The translations under genes and the position numbers were made by a program. Under the pieces are notes generated by a model. It saw only the letters and a program-made list of their open reading frames with translations. It searched no databases and was not told where the DNA came from. Positions 24,626 to 34,000 of a stretch of 64,000 nucleotides of DNA are shown piece after piece (within the stretch, counting starts at the first letter, position 1; every line of letters starts with the position of its first letter). Source of the stretch: an uncultured Ruminococcus sp. (GTDB lineage Bacteria > Bacillota > Clostridia > Oscillospirales > Acutalibacteraceae); assembly GCA_902777275.1 (NCBI GenBank), contig CACYTI010000003.1:57250-121249 (forward strand), written 5' to 3'.

Positions 24626-25654
24626 ATGATGATGCAAAATATTTATCCTTCCTTTTACAAAAATTTCAAATGCATAGCAAATCTCTGCGAGGATAGCTGC
24701 TGCAAGGACTGGGATATCGACATTGACAGCTGTACAGAGAATTTTTACAATACCGTTCAGGGCAGCTTGGGCGACAAGCTCCATCAAAAGCTCGTGACCG
24801 ACGATGACGGCGAGAGGGTGTTCAAGGTTGAGAACGGAAGATGTCCGTTTTGGAACCGCGATATGCTCTGCGACATCTTTATCGGGATAGGCGAGGAACA
24901 CCTGAGCGAAACCTGCGCAAAATTTCCGCGCGTAAAGGTCGATTACAGCGGCTTCCGCGAAAATCTGCTCTCGTTTGCCTGCCCTGAGGCGGCGCGGTTG
25001 ATGCTTGCTTCCGACGACAGCGCATACGCGGATTTCGGCAGCGTTGAAAAAAACGGCGCAGACGGAGAAGATTACATGAGCTTTTTGCTGAAAGCCCGCA
25101 GCCGCACCGCCGCCATGCTGCTCGACAGAGAGGTTCCGTTTGAGTACCGCCTCGCCGATTGTCTTGAATTCAACGCGCAGGTTCAGGCGATCCTCAACGG
25201 TGAAGAGCCTGCACCGCTCAAAGCGGGAGTTCAAAATTCCTGCCGCTTTATTTTGGATATGCATACGGAATTTGAAATTATGAGCGAGCGCTGGCGCGAG
25301 GCTTTGAAATGTATCCTGAATAACGCCGACGCGCTTGAAGTACGCCCGGATTTCGCGCGGGATTTTGAAAAGTTCGCGCTGTACTACATCTACCGCTATT
25401 ATCTTGAGGCGGTAAATTCAGGCGACGTGCTCTACTCGATGAAGCGCATTGTCTGCGCCTACATCGTGACGGGCTGGCTCGACGCGGATTTTGCCCGGAA
25501 GGGCTATCCCCTGCCCCGTATGCGGATCTTGCAGCGTTACTCAAAAGAGGTCGAGCATTCCTACGAAAACACCGAAGCGCTCAACGCCCGTTTTGATTCC
25601 GACCCGCGTTTCAGCATTGAAAATCTCATCGCAATGTTAGAGGACATGGTTTGA
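24626..25654 (+). CDS. FliB-family lysine N-methylase-like protein
   Basis: 342 residues. The Cys-rich N-terminus (CIANLCEDSCCKDWDI near residue 15, then NGRCPFWNRDMLCDIF near residue 72 and SETCAKFPRV near residue 95) is the hallmark of the FliB family, named for a flagellin lysine N-methyltransferase that needs metal-coordinating cysteines. The remainder is helical with no membrane segments. It begins eight bases after the dockerin gene stop, behind GGGG, so the two are likely co-transcribed. No flagellar genes are in the window, so the substrate may be a surface protein such as its neighbour; that is inference. Three consecutive ATG codons make the exact start uncertain. Confidence 0.8.
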   Translation: MMMQNIYPSFYKNFKCIANLCEDSCCKDWDIDIDSCTENFYNTVQGSLGDKLHQKLVTDDDGERVFKVENGRCPFWNRDMLCDIFIGIGEEHLSETCAKFPRVKVDYSGFRENLLSFACPEAARLMLASDDSAYADFGSVEKNGADGEDYMSFLLKARSRTAAMLLDREVPFEYRLADCLEFNAQVQAILNGEEPAPLKAGVQNSCRFILDMHTEFEIMSERWREALKCILNNADALEVRPDFARDFEKFALYYIYRYYLEAVNSGDVLYSMKRIVCAYIVTGWLDADFARKGYPLPRMRILQRYSKEVEHSYENTEALNARFDSDPRFSIENLIAMLEDMV

Positions 25655-25666
25655 TTCCAAAAATTT

Positions 25667-25704
25667 AAAACGGCTCTTTCTCATTGTGAGTTAAGAGCCG
25701 TTTT
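25667..25704. terminator. bidirectional terminator between convergent genes
   Basis: Arms AAAACGGCTCTT (25667-25678) and AAGAGCCGTTTT (25693-25704), with T runs on both strands, placed between the FliB-like gene and the convergent zinc-ribbon gene. Confidence 0.88.
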
Positions 25705-25731
25705 ATTATTTTGCCAAAGTATTACGCAAGC

Positions 25732-27033
25732 TTATTCGGGTTCGGTATAAGGTTCGGGTTCGGTATAGGGCTCGGGATCTGTCGGTTCGGGCTCGGAAGA
25801 CGGCTGGGGAACTGTCGGTTCGGGAGCCGGGGCCGTCGTAACCACGGGAGGCGATGTCGGCGGAGCTGTGACCGGGGGTGCCGTTGTCTGCGGAGCCGTA
25901 GTTCTCGGAACCGTAGTAACCACGGGAATCGTGGTGGTAGGAGCGGTTGTAGCCGCTGTTGTAGCCGCAGTGGTGGTTTCGGTCGCTTTTACGGTATATT
26001 TTACGGGGTTGCCCTTGAGGGTCACACCCTTGTCTTCAAGCTGCTGCCTTTGAGTCGAATCGTAGTCGAGCGTTACGACCTGATTGTTTTTAAGATTGAT
26101 TTTCCGGTCAAACTTAAGCTCTACGCTGCCCAAGCTGTCGTCTCCGCTGCTGACAGTGACGTTGAACGAATCCTTTTTCAGGCTGTACTTTATTCCGTCA
26201 GAGACCGTGTCAAAGGGTTTTATGCCGACCTTCAACTGTCCGCTGCGATTGCCCGACGTAAAAATCAAATTGTTCTCTTTGATGTAGCTTAGCAAATCAA
26301 ACTCGACGGACTGCTTGACGGTCACGCCCTTTTCTCTCAGCAGGTCTCCCATTTTGTATTCGCAGGTTTTGTCAACGTGCTCGAACGATACGCCGTATTC
26401 CTTTTCGATACGTCTGATCGAGTCCATTCCGCTGCGCTGCAAGTTGTTGTCGCTGCTGCTTTCATCGGGCCATTTGTACGTGACTACGGCAACGTCTTCC
26501 GCGCTCACGTTTGTGAATTTGACCGTATTTGAGGTTTTGCCGAGAACGCTGTAATCAATGGTCACAAACCTTTGGATCCGTGTAAACAAGCTTGCGGCGC
26601 GCGCCGGCTGCAAGCCCTTGTCCCTTGCAAGCCGCTCGGAGTCAAAGGTAAACGAGCCGCTGATTTTACCGTCATACACCGTTTGACTATTGCCGTCGTC
26701 GCCTATCTCGTTGACTTTTACCGTGAGGTATCGCGTCATGTCAACAAGCGAAGAGTCCCCGCCTGATTTGTTCACGGCAGGAATGATCACCGCAAAAATC
26801 ACCACTAATAAAATCGCGATCACCGCAACGCATATCGCCGAAATCAAAATGATTTTCTTCTTTTTGGTTAATTTCGGCTTTTTTTGTGCGTCAGCCTTCT
26901 TCGCCATTTGCCGTTTGGGGTCATACGGCTTTTCAGACGCAAATTGACGCTCTGCCTGTCTCAAAGGCGCTCCGCATTTTTCGCAGTAGTTAACGCTGTC
27001 TATATTCCGATAACCGCATTTTCCGCAAAACAT
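25732..27033 (-). CDS. zinc-ribbon membrane protein with Thr/Pro-rich tail
   Basis: 433 residues. Residues 1-25 are a zinc ribbon (CGKCGYRN and CEKCGAPL). A basic region KKPKLTKKKK precedes a membrane helix at about 66-93 (IILISAICVAVIAILLVV), so the ribbon is cytoplasmic. The outside part (95-350) has mixed strand pattern and no named domain. Residues 350-433 are low complexity: TTTAATTAATTAP, then repeated TEPEPYTEPE, like a cell-wall spacer, although no LPXTG signal follows. The architecture is common in clostridial proteins of unknown function. GAGGAG precedes the ATG. Confidence 0.75.
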   Translation of the reverse strand: MFCGKCGYRNIDSVNYCEKCGAPLRQAERQFASEKPYDPKRQMAKKADAQKKPKLTKKKKIILISAICVAVIAILLVVIFAVIIPAVNKSGGDSSLVDMTRYLTVKVNEIGDDGNSQTVYDGKISGSFTFDSERLARDKGLQPARAASLFTRIQRFVTIDYSVLGKTSNTVKFTNVSAEDVAVVTYKWPDESSSDNNLQRSGMDSIRRIEKEYGVSFEHVDKTCEYKMGDLLREKGVTVKQSVEFDLLSYIKENNLIFTSGNRSGQLKVGIKPFDTVSDGIKYSLKKDSFNVTVSSGDDSLGSVELKFDRKINLKNNQVVTLDYDSTQRQQLEDKGVTLKGNPVKYTVKATETTTAATTAATTAPTTTIPVVTTVPRTTAPQTTAPPVTAPPTSPPVVTTAPAPEPTVPQPSSEPEPTDPEPYTEPEPYTEPE

Positions 27034-27058
27034 ATCATCATCTCCTCAATTTATATTA

Positions 27059-27100
27059 AGGAACTGTTTATCAATTTATTGTGATTTCTGTACAGTTCCT
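27059..27100 (-). promoter_or_regulatory. inverted repeat upstream of the zinc-ribbon gene
   Basis: AGGAACTGT (27059-27067) and ACAGTTCCT (27092-27100) are perfect 9-bp arms around 24 bases, lying 26-67 bases before the ATG, where a regulator could bind or a leader hairpin form. Confidence 0.4.
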
Positions 27101-27235
27101 AACGGGGAAGCTCGCGGTACGCGTGGATCTCCGTATCACTATTTTAACGGATAACAACGCAAAAAGTCAACCTTTTATTTTCAAAACCCGCGTTAAAACG
27201 AATAATAAAGCCAAAAAATCTTCCGAAAAATATGT

Positions 27236-27262
27236 ACGGGCGCACAAAATGCGCGCCCGCGT
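27236..27262 (-). repeat. GC-rich hairpin after the spore coat gene
   Basis: CGGGCGCACAAAATGCGCGCCCGC forms a hairpin starting just after the coat-protein stop at 27265. It resembles the end hairpins of the 117-bp family but lacks GTAGGGG. There is no minus-strand T run, so termination is uncertain. Confidence 0.4.
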
Positions 27263-27264
27263 TG

Positions 27265-27507
27265 TCAGCAGCAGAATTTCTGCCTGACCTGTTCGATTTT
27301 CTGTCTGTCTGCCTGCTGCATGGGATACCAGCCCTTTTCCTGCATTTTTTCGTAGATCTGCTCCTGCATTTGAAGCGAGGAGTTGAGCGAGCAGGAGAAG
27401 GCGTGGTGCACGTCGGGGCTTGCGCTTTCGATAGTGCCGTGCATCAGCAGGTCGCACGCGCCCTTTTCAAGAATCAGCATATTTTCCATGAGTTGTCTGT
27501 CGTCCAT
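27265..27507 (-). CDS. small spore coat protein, CotF-like
   Basis: 80 residues. DRQLMENMLILEKGACDLLMHGTIESASPDVHHAF is typical of CotF-family coat proteins (short helical domains that pair on the spore surface), and the C-terminus is Gln/Lys-rich ending in CC. It is preceded by GGAGGG seven bases before the ATG and lies 12 bases after a smaller helical ORF, suggesting a two-gene coat operon. It indicates a spore-former. No sigma-E or sigma-K promoter was confidently identified. Confidence 0.75.
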   Translation of the reverse strand: MDDRQLMENMLILEKGACDLLMHGTIESASPDVHHAFSCSLNSSLQMQEQIYEKMQEKGWYPMQQADRQKIEQVRQKFCC

Positions 27508-27519
27508 GTCGCGCCCTCC

Positions 27520-27693
27520 TTACAGCAAGTCGTAAAAGCTCTGAAAGATTTGACGATGCTTTTGCTGCTGCTCATGCGTAAACCGTTTCAGATCCTCGTC
27601 CTGCAAACGCTGTGTTGTGTTCTGCCACTCCGATTGAAAATGCTGCTCGTGACCGAGCGCGTCTTCAACATAAAGCAGTTCTTTTTCTGTCAT
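27520..27693 (-). CDS. 57-residue helical protein upstream of the coat protein gene
   Basis: A short ORF with a strong GGGAGG eight bases before its ATG, encoding MTEKELLYVEDALGHEQHFQ and onward to a Gln/His-rich C-terminus (FTHEQQQKHRQIFQSFYDLL). It is wholly charged and helical, with no signal peptide. The layout (tiny acidic-to-basic helical protein 12 bases before a CotF-like gene) resembles paired small coat genes of clostridia, so a spore coat or coat-assembly role is plausible but inferred. Confidence 0.7.
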   Translation of the reverse strand: MTEKELLYVEDALGHEQHFQSEWQNTTQRLQDEDLKRFTHEQQQKHRQIFQSFYDLL

Positions 27694-27828
27694 ATTAAAA
27701 CCTCCCTTTCGGTACTTTTATTATGCGCCGCGGGAGGTTTTTTATACGGGTTTGGAATTTGTAATTATTTGATTTTTTGAAGTTTTTATAAATATTCAAA
27801 AATCAGAACAACTATTCAATCAGGAAAG

Positions 27829-28221
27829 CTAAAAGCTTTGAATGTATTCCGATAATGAGTCCGCAATCTTAACAGGCTCGGAGTTGGGAGTTGTTTGATA
27901 GATTTTACCCTCGGAAGACTGCCAAATCACAATTCCGTCAATATTCAACTGTTCTATTACATACCAGTTTTCAGGTATATTTTTATTATAGTGCTTTTGT
28001 GCAGACGTAACTGATACAACGCAGTAATTTTCCTGTTGGCTTATTCCTGTAAATTCACGACTTCCTATTGACATACATCCAAATTGCATAACGTAACTAC
28101 GATAATCATCGGCAAATTTCAAACCAAGTTCTTCTTCTGCTCGAATAATCTCTTTTGTGTCAGTTGCTTTTCCGTGTATAACATCATCTAAAGAGTTTAT
28201 GACTTTAATAATGCCTGTCAT
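27829..28221 (-). CDS. SMI1/KNR4-family protein, probable immunity protein
   Basis: 130 residues. IIRAEEELGLKFADDYRSYVMQFGCMSI near residue 25 is the SMI1/KNR4 (SUKH) signature, and DGIVIWQSSEGKIYQT near residue 95 also fits. SUKH proteins are frequent immunity partners of nuclease toxins. The gene starts three bases after the stop of the LHH-nuclease lipoprotein, and its ribosome binding site (AGAAAGGA) lies inside that gene's last codons, so expression is coupled. The region is noticeably AT-richer than its surroundings. Confidence 0.82.
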   Translation of the reverse strand: MTGIIKVINSLDDVIHGKATDTKEIIRAEEELGLKFADDYRSYVMQFGCMSIGSREFTGISQQENYCVVSVTSAQKHYNKNIPENWYVIEQLNIDGIVIWQSSEGKIYQTTPNSEPVKIADSLSEYIQSF

Positions 28222-28224
28222 TGG

Positions 28225-29523
28225 TTATAATATTCCTTTCTGGAGCGATCTACCTACATCTTTCCAAAAATCTTCTCTTATTTTGTTAAATGCGTTTCTG
28301 TCAATCTCCGATTCTTTTCCAATTGTGTTTAGTATTTTTGAATTCCCTTGATGTTGGGCTTCATTCAAGACCGCTAAGGTTCCGTCTGCTTTCTGCCCGA
28401 CATGATGTAATTGATATGCTTTACTTGTTGCAGGATCAATCGGTGCTTTTCCTTTAAGCATTTTTTGCAGGTTTGTAATTTCTGTACCATCAGCTTCCTG
28501 ACTTTTAAAATTCATGAATTCTTTTGAATTCAAAGTGTCTTTAGGCAATAAAGCTGTTTTCCCATTTACCATACCGGTAGTTAGCTTCGCCTCGTTATAA
28601 TATACATTGAATTCTTCCATTGATTTAAACTGCTTAATAACGTCAAGCGGATATTTGGACTCCCTTTGAATCTGTGCAACCTCGTTCATCGTCAAACCGC
28701 TTGTTGTTGCTCCGTGAAGCGCAGCTGCTTCACCTGCTCCTCCTGTAATAGCGCCTGTTATCGCACCCCATTTGTAGCCTTCGCTTCCTGCAAGAGCTGC
28801 CGCTTTCAGTGATTCATCAAAATCCTGCGTTTCAATTCCGGTCATTACGCCTGCTGCTGTTCCGCCTATTACCGCCGAGGATAGTGCTGCAATAGCGCCT
28901 GATTTTGCGGAAGCAGCAAAAATCGCAGCGGCTGCGGGAGCGCCCGCTCCTTCGGTTGCAACCGTTAAAACAACGCAAACCAAAATAACGCCCGTACCGA
29001 TAGCAACATTTAACAGAATTTTATCGTATGTATCATCATAAGGTGAAAACTCTTTGACGGTTGTTTTTCCGTCGTCGCCCAACGTAAAAATGTATTTTTT
29101 CCCTTGAAACTGCTGATCTAATTCGTCTAAAGTGTATCCGAAAAACACGTTTGATTTTGAGTTGTACGCGGATTCTTCCAAATACTCTTTAGAAACATAT
29201 ACCGCTTCTACATTCTCAACTACATATTTTGTGCTGTCAATATGATCTAACACTTCCGCGTAAACTGCGCTTTCCATATAGCCTAACAAGCGCGGGTCAC
29301 TCAGCTTGTCAAAGCTTTTCACCGTTTCATCGGAACGCAATGACAAAGTATCGGAAGCCTCGGTTTTTTCATCTATAGTTGCAGCATCCGTTGTTGCCGC
29401 TGTTTCTGAGGATTGCTCCACAGATTCCGTTTCATTGTTTTTTGGGGTACATCCCTGTAAAACAGAAATAAGTATAAGCAAAGCAAGCAATATGGAAACA
29501 GATTTTTTAATCATCCTTTTCAT
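28225..29523 (-). CDS. lipoprotein with C-terminal LHH (HNH/Endo VII) nuclease domain, probable polymorphic toxin
   Basis: 432 residues. The signal peptide ends in a lipobox (SVLQGC, cysteine near residue 26), then a Ser/Thr/Glu-rich linker and a globular part (60-145). A long hydrophobic Ala/Gly-rich stretch (about 155-215, GTGVILVCVVLTVATEG and onward) could insert in or cross a membrane. The last 70 residues carry AYQLHHVGQKADGTLAVL (LHH at about 372-374) and the downstream HQGNSKIL, the active-site pattern of LHH nucleases used as toxin tips. GGAGGAGG precedes the ATG, which overlaps the upstream gene by 17 bases. A SUKH immunity-like gene follows. Toxin function is inferred from domain and context. 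Confidence 0.78.
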   Translation of the reverse strand: MKRMIKKSVSILLALLILISVLQGCTPKNNETESVEQSSETAATTDAATIDEKTEASDTLSLRSDETVKSFDKLSDPRLLGYMESAVYAEVLDHIDSTKYVVENVEAVYVSKEYLEESAYNSKSNVFFGYTLDELDQQFQGKKYIFTLGDDGKTTVKEFSPYDDTYDKILLNVAIGTGVILVCVVLTVATEGAGAPAAAAIFAASAKSGAIAALSSAVIGGTAAGVMTGIETQDFDESLKAAALAGSEGYKWGAITGAITGGAGEAAALHGATTSGLTMNEVAQIQRESKYPLDVIKQFKSMEEFNVYYNEAKLTTGMVNGKTALLPKDTLNSKEFMNFKSQEADGTEITNLQKMLKGKAPIDPATSKAYQLHHVGQKADGTLAVLNEAQHQGNSKILNTIGKESEIDRNAFNKIREDFWKDVGRSLQKGIL

Positions 29524-30838
29524 GCTGCACCTCCTCCGGTTCTTCGTCTGAGGTTTTGTTTTCTTTTGTTAGATTCTTTTTCTTTTTTCGTTTTTTTGCA
29601 GCAACAATAATAACAATCAGCAAAACAACCACAAACGCCGCACAGCCGATTATTACCCATTTGAGATTATCGGTTATAAATGACATTATGGCAGAATCCT
29701 GTGTCGATTTCTTTGCTTGTTTATCAGTCGATTGCGCTGACGAAAGTCCGGTCGCCGGTTCAGTTAACGGTTCAATGGTTTTGTTGCTCGCCAAGGTTAT
29801 AGAACCGTCCTTTCCAATCGTTGCTCCCTCTTCTATATACTTTTTAATATCCGATACGGTCAGCCCTGTAGCAACCACAGCCTTCAAAACATCATCAGTT
29901 CCAACATATATTTTCTTTGTTGTTAGTTGCCCTGTATATTTATTACTCGCCGTGATAGTATAAATACCTTCATCTGTATATTGCTCTCCGTCTTTTGCCG
30001 GACGGTTAAAGCGCACATCCTCCGCCAAACCGGTTGCGCCCTCGTTCATTACTTCCTTTTTAACATTGATATCCAGATAACGTGAATTGGCAAAATCGAG
30101 ATAAAAACCATTTTCGGTAATAGAGGTATTTGTAAGTTCCCCTTTTGTTTTTACATCAAAGGGATATACCATACAATTGCCGTTGCGCACCGAAAACTTA
30201 AAGAAAATTCGATAGTTACTAAATTCGGGAATGACCTCTAAATCAAATATCTTTCGCGGAGTGCTCTTTATTTCATAGTCCAGCGCAACTTCATAGTCAC
30301 CTTCTTCACAGAGCTCCACCTTTGTATCTGCATCTTTAGACAGCTTTGCAGCAAGATAATCCGTATAAACCAACGGTTTCTCTTTTGCGTTATTATATCC
30401 GGTTTTTTGGATTATTAATGCACCACGTTTAAAATCCGTCTTGGGAATGCTGAAATATTCATCAGCTCCGTTACTGTCTTCTGAAACAGTTAGATTTTCA
30501 TCGTTGTTAAGCTTATTAATATCCTGCTGCAAATTAAACCACAGTTGTACCTTGTCGCCGACATTTTTAAGAAAAACAGGAACATCATCGTCTCCGTTTT
30601 GAACAGAAGAGTACCCGTCAACAAAGAATTCACCCATCTTCCAGTTGAAATGTACGTCACCTTCTTTGATTTTTTCTTCGCCGGAATATCCGTTATCCCA
30701 TCCTGTTTTTACCGCTTCACCTAAATAGTATCTGTTTTTTGCCGTATCTTCTTTCGCTGATGCTACCAAGCAGGAACAAAACACGAGAAATACTGTCAAT
30801 AATACTGACATTAACCGATGAACAACATTTGTTTTCAT
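29507..30838 (-). CDS. exported membrane-anchored protein, first gene of the toxin-like operon
   Basis: About 443 residues. A signal peptide (MKTNVVHRLMSVLLTVFLVF, cleavage near ASA) is followed by a large beta-rich outside domain (to about residue 385), a Gln/Ser linker, a membrane helix (WVIIGCAAFVVVLLIVIIVAA, about 393-413) and a very basic stop-transfer tail (KKRKKKKN). The ectodomain contains Ig-like or carbohydrate-binding-like spacing (YTITASNKYTGQLTTKKIYV) but no family I recognise. The ATG at 30838 is chosen because GGGG then lies seven bases upstream. Its 3' end overlaps the LHH lipoprotein gene by 17 bases, so the two products probably act together, perhaps in anchoring or delivery. 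Confidence 0.7.
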   Translation of the reverse strand: MKTNVVHRLMSVLLTVFLVFCSCLVASAKEDTAKNRYYLGEAVKTGWDNGYSGEEKIKEGDVHFNWKMGEFFVDGYSSVQNGDDDVPVFLKNVGDKVQLWFNLQQDINKLNNDENLTVSEDSNGADEYFSIPKTDFKRGALIIQKTGYNNAKEKPLVYTDYLAAKLSKDADTKVELCEEGDYEVALDYEIKSTPRKIFDLEVIPEFSNYRIFFKFSVRNGNCMVYPFDVKTKGELTNTSITENGFYLDFANSRYLDINVKKEVMNEGATGLAEDVRFNRPAKDGEQYTDEGIYTITASNKYTGQLTTKKIYVGTDDVLKAVVATGLTVSDIKKYIEEGATIGKDGSITLASNKTIEPLTEPATGLSSAQSTDKQAKKSTQDSAIMSFITDNLKWVIIGCAAFVVVLLIVIIVAAKKRKKKKNLTKENKTSDEEPEEVQHEKDD

Positions 30839-30938
30839 ATTCATACCCCAATCCATAAAAATAATACTTATTATACCATTATTTTTATCAAACATCAATA
30901 CTGAAACGCTGATTTTTTACGCACCTGCGTTTATTTGT

Positions 30939-30982
30939 TAAAAAACCGCGCTGCCGCAGGTTTTTGACCTGTGACAGCGCGT
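30939..30982 (-). terminator. terminator of the PFOR gene
   Basis: On the minus strand CGCGCTG (30975-30981) pairs with CAGCGCG (30947-30953) around an inner AGGT/ACCT stem, followed by a six-T run, about 33 bases after the stop. Confidence 0.85.
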
Positions 30983-31014
30983 AATTTTTTTATATTATTT
31001 ATTGCAAGCCGTGC

Positions 31015-34000
31015 TTATTCGGCGGGCTCCAAAGCAGAGAGCTGCTTGAGGTGAGCGTACTTCTGCTCGGCGTTCTTTTCAGCCTCGGCAAAGAGCTTCT
31101 CGGCTCTTTCGGGGAACGAACGTGTGAGAGCGTTGTAACGAACCTCGCCCATGATGAAGTCACGGTAGGAAGCTGTGGGAGCCTTGCTGTCAAGCTGGAA
31201 GGGATTCTTGCCCTGCTCAGCCAAACGCGGATCATAGCGGAAGTTGTTCCAGTAGCCCGCTTCAACAGCCTTCTTCTCTTCGAGCTGAGCAATGCCCATA
31301 CCGCCCTTGATGCCGTGGTTGATGCAGGGAGCGTAGCAGATAATCAGCGAAGGACCGTTGTAGCTTTCAGCCTCGACCAACGCCTTGAGGACCTGGTTGT
31401 TGTCAGCGCCCATAGCTACCTGAGCGGTGTAAACATAGCCGTAGCTCATGGCGATAGCGGCAAGGTCTTTCTTCTTAACGCTCTTACCGGCAGCCGCGAA
31501 CTGAGCAACGGAGCCGATAGGAGTAGCCTTGGAGGACTGTCCGCCGGTGTTGGAGTAAACCTCGGTGTCGAATACAAGGATGTTTACGTTCTCACCGGAA
31601 GCGATAACATGGTCAAGACCGCCGAAGCCGATATCATAAGCCCAGCCGTCGCCGCCGAAGATCCACATGGATTTCTTGGCAAGCTCGTCCTTGTCAACGA
31701 GGGTCTTTTTGGCAAGCTCGCCTACCTTCTCGTCGTCAACGACCTTTTCGAGCTCTGCGATAAGAGCGTCGGTCGCGGGACGTGAGGAGGTGGAGTCGGT
31801 GATTGTGTCAAGATAGTTTTGGCAAGCAGCCTTCAGCTCTTCGCTGTCGGCAGCTTCCTTGATGTCGGCAACGTAGCCCGCGAGTCTTGCGCGGATAGCG
31901 TTCTGACCGAGAGCCATACCGAGACCGAACTCGGCGTTGTCCTCGAACAGTGAGTTCTGCCATGCGGGTCCGAAGCCCTTCTTGTTGGTGGTGTAAGGTG
32001 TGGCAGGTGCGGATGCGCCCCAGATAGAGGAGCAGCCTGTCGCGTTTGCGATGAACATTCTGTCGCCGAACAGCTGGGTAACGAGCTTCGCGTAAGGAGT
32101 TTCGCCGCAGCCTGCGCAAGCGCCGGAGAATTCGAGCAGGGGCTGCTTGAACTGGCTGCCCTTAACGGTCGTGAACTTGAACTTCTCGGCAACAGCGGGC
32201 TTCTCGTCGATTGTGAGACCGTAATCAAACACAGCCTGCTTTGCTCTCTGAGAGTCGATGGGCTTCATAACGAGAGCCTTTTCGCCCTTCTTGCCCGGGC
32301 AAACCTGAGCGCAGGCGCCGCAGCCGGTGCAGTCGAGGGTGGAAACGGTCATTGCGAACTTGAGTTCCTTGAGTCCGATCATTGGGATAGCTGCGGTTCC
32401 CTCGGGAGCTGCGGCAACCTCTTCGTCGGTCATGGGAACGGGACGGATAACAGCGTGCGGACATACGATAGCGCAGCGGCAGCACTGGATACAATTCTGA
32501 GACTGCCACTCGGGAACGTCAACAGCGATGCCTCTCTTCTCGAATGCGGCTGAACCGTTGGGGCAGGTGCCGTCAACGTGATCGGAGAACGCGGAAACGG
32601 GAAGCTTGTTGCCCTTGTAAGCGTTAACGGGCTTGAGAATGCCGTTTACATACTCAACCAAAGCGCCTTCGCCGTCGATCTTGTCGGCTACTGCGTCGTC
32701 AACAGCGTTTGCCCACTCTGCGGGGATCTCAACTTTCTTAACATCCTCCATGCCTCTGTCGATGGCGGCATAGTTCATGTCAACGATAGCCTGACCCTTC
32801 TTCATGTAGGACTTCTTGGCAGCTTCCTTCATGTACTGCTTTGCTTCCTCGGCGGGAATGATGTCGGCGATCTTGAAGAACGCGGACTGCAAAACGGTGT
32901 TTACGCGGCCGCCCAGACCGATTTCCTTACCGATCTTAATTGCGTCGATCGTGTAGAAGTTGATCTTTCTCTCTGCGAGGATCTTCTTCATCTTGCCGGG
33001 CAGACGCTTGCCGAGCTCTTCAACGTCCCAAGCGCAGTTGAGCAGGAAGGAAGCGCCTTCCTTGAGATCCTCAACGATCTCATACTTGTCAACATAGGAG
33101 GGGTTGTGGCAGGCAACGAAGTCAGCCTTTGAGATGTAGTATGTGGATTTGATCGGAGTTTTACCGAAACGCAGGTGGGAAACGGTGAGGCCGCCCGACT
33201 TCTTGGAGTCGTAAGCGAAGTAGCCCTGCGCGTACATATCGGTGTGGTCGCCGATGATCTTGATGGAGTTTTTGTTAGCTCCGACGGTACCGTCAGCGCC
33301 GAGACCCCAGAACTTACAGCTGTGGGTGCCTGCGGGTGTTGTGTCGGGATTCTCAACAACGGGAAGCGACAGGTTGGTAACGTCGTCAACTATGCCGATA
33401 GTGAACTTTTTCTTGGGAGTTTCAGCCTCGGCGTTTCTGTAAACAGCGATGATATCGCCGGGTGTGGTGTCCTTGGAGCCGAGACCGTATCTGCCGGCGT
33501 AAACCTTAACGCCCGCAAACTTGGAGTCGTTGATAGCAGCAAGAACATCAAGATAGAGGGGCTCTCCGATTGAGCCGGGTTCTTTTGTTCTGTCAAGAAC
33601 CGAAAGGGTCTTAACGGTGTCGGGCAGCTCGTCGATCATAAGCTCGCCGACAAACGGACGGTAAAGTCTTACCTTGAGCAGACCGACCTTTTCGCCGGCG
33701 GCGTTCAGGTAGTCAACAACCTCTTCCGCGCAGTCGCAAACGGAACCCATAGCAACGATAACGTGCTCCGCGTCGGCGGCGCCGTAGTAGTTGAAGGGCT
33801 TGTAGTTGGTGCCGATCTTCTCGTTGACCTTGTTCATGTATTCGATCACAACGCCGGGAACAGCGTCATAGTAAGAGTTACAGGCTTCTCTTGCCTGGAA
33901 GAAGATATCGTCGTTCTGAGCGGTACCGCGGGTAACGGGGTGCTCGGGGTTAAGTGAACGGCGGCGGAATTCTTCAACCGCGTCCCAATCGAGCATATCT

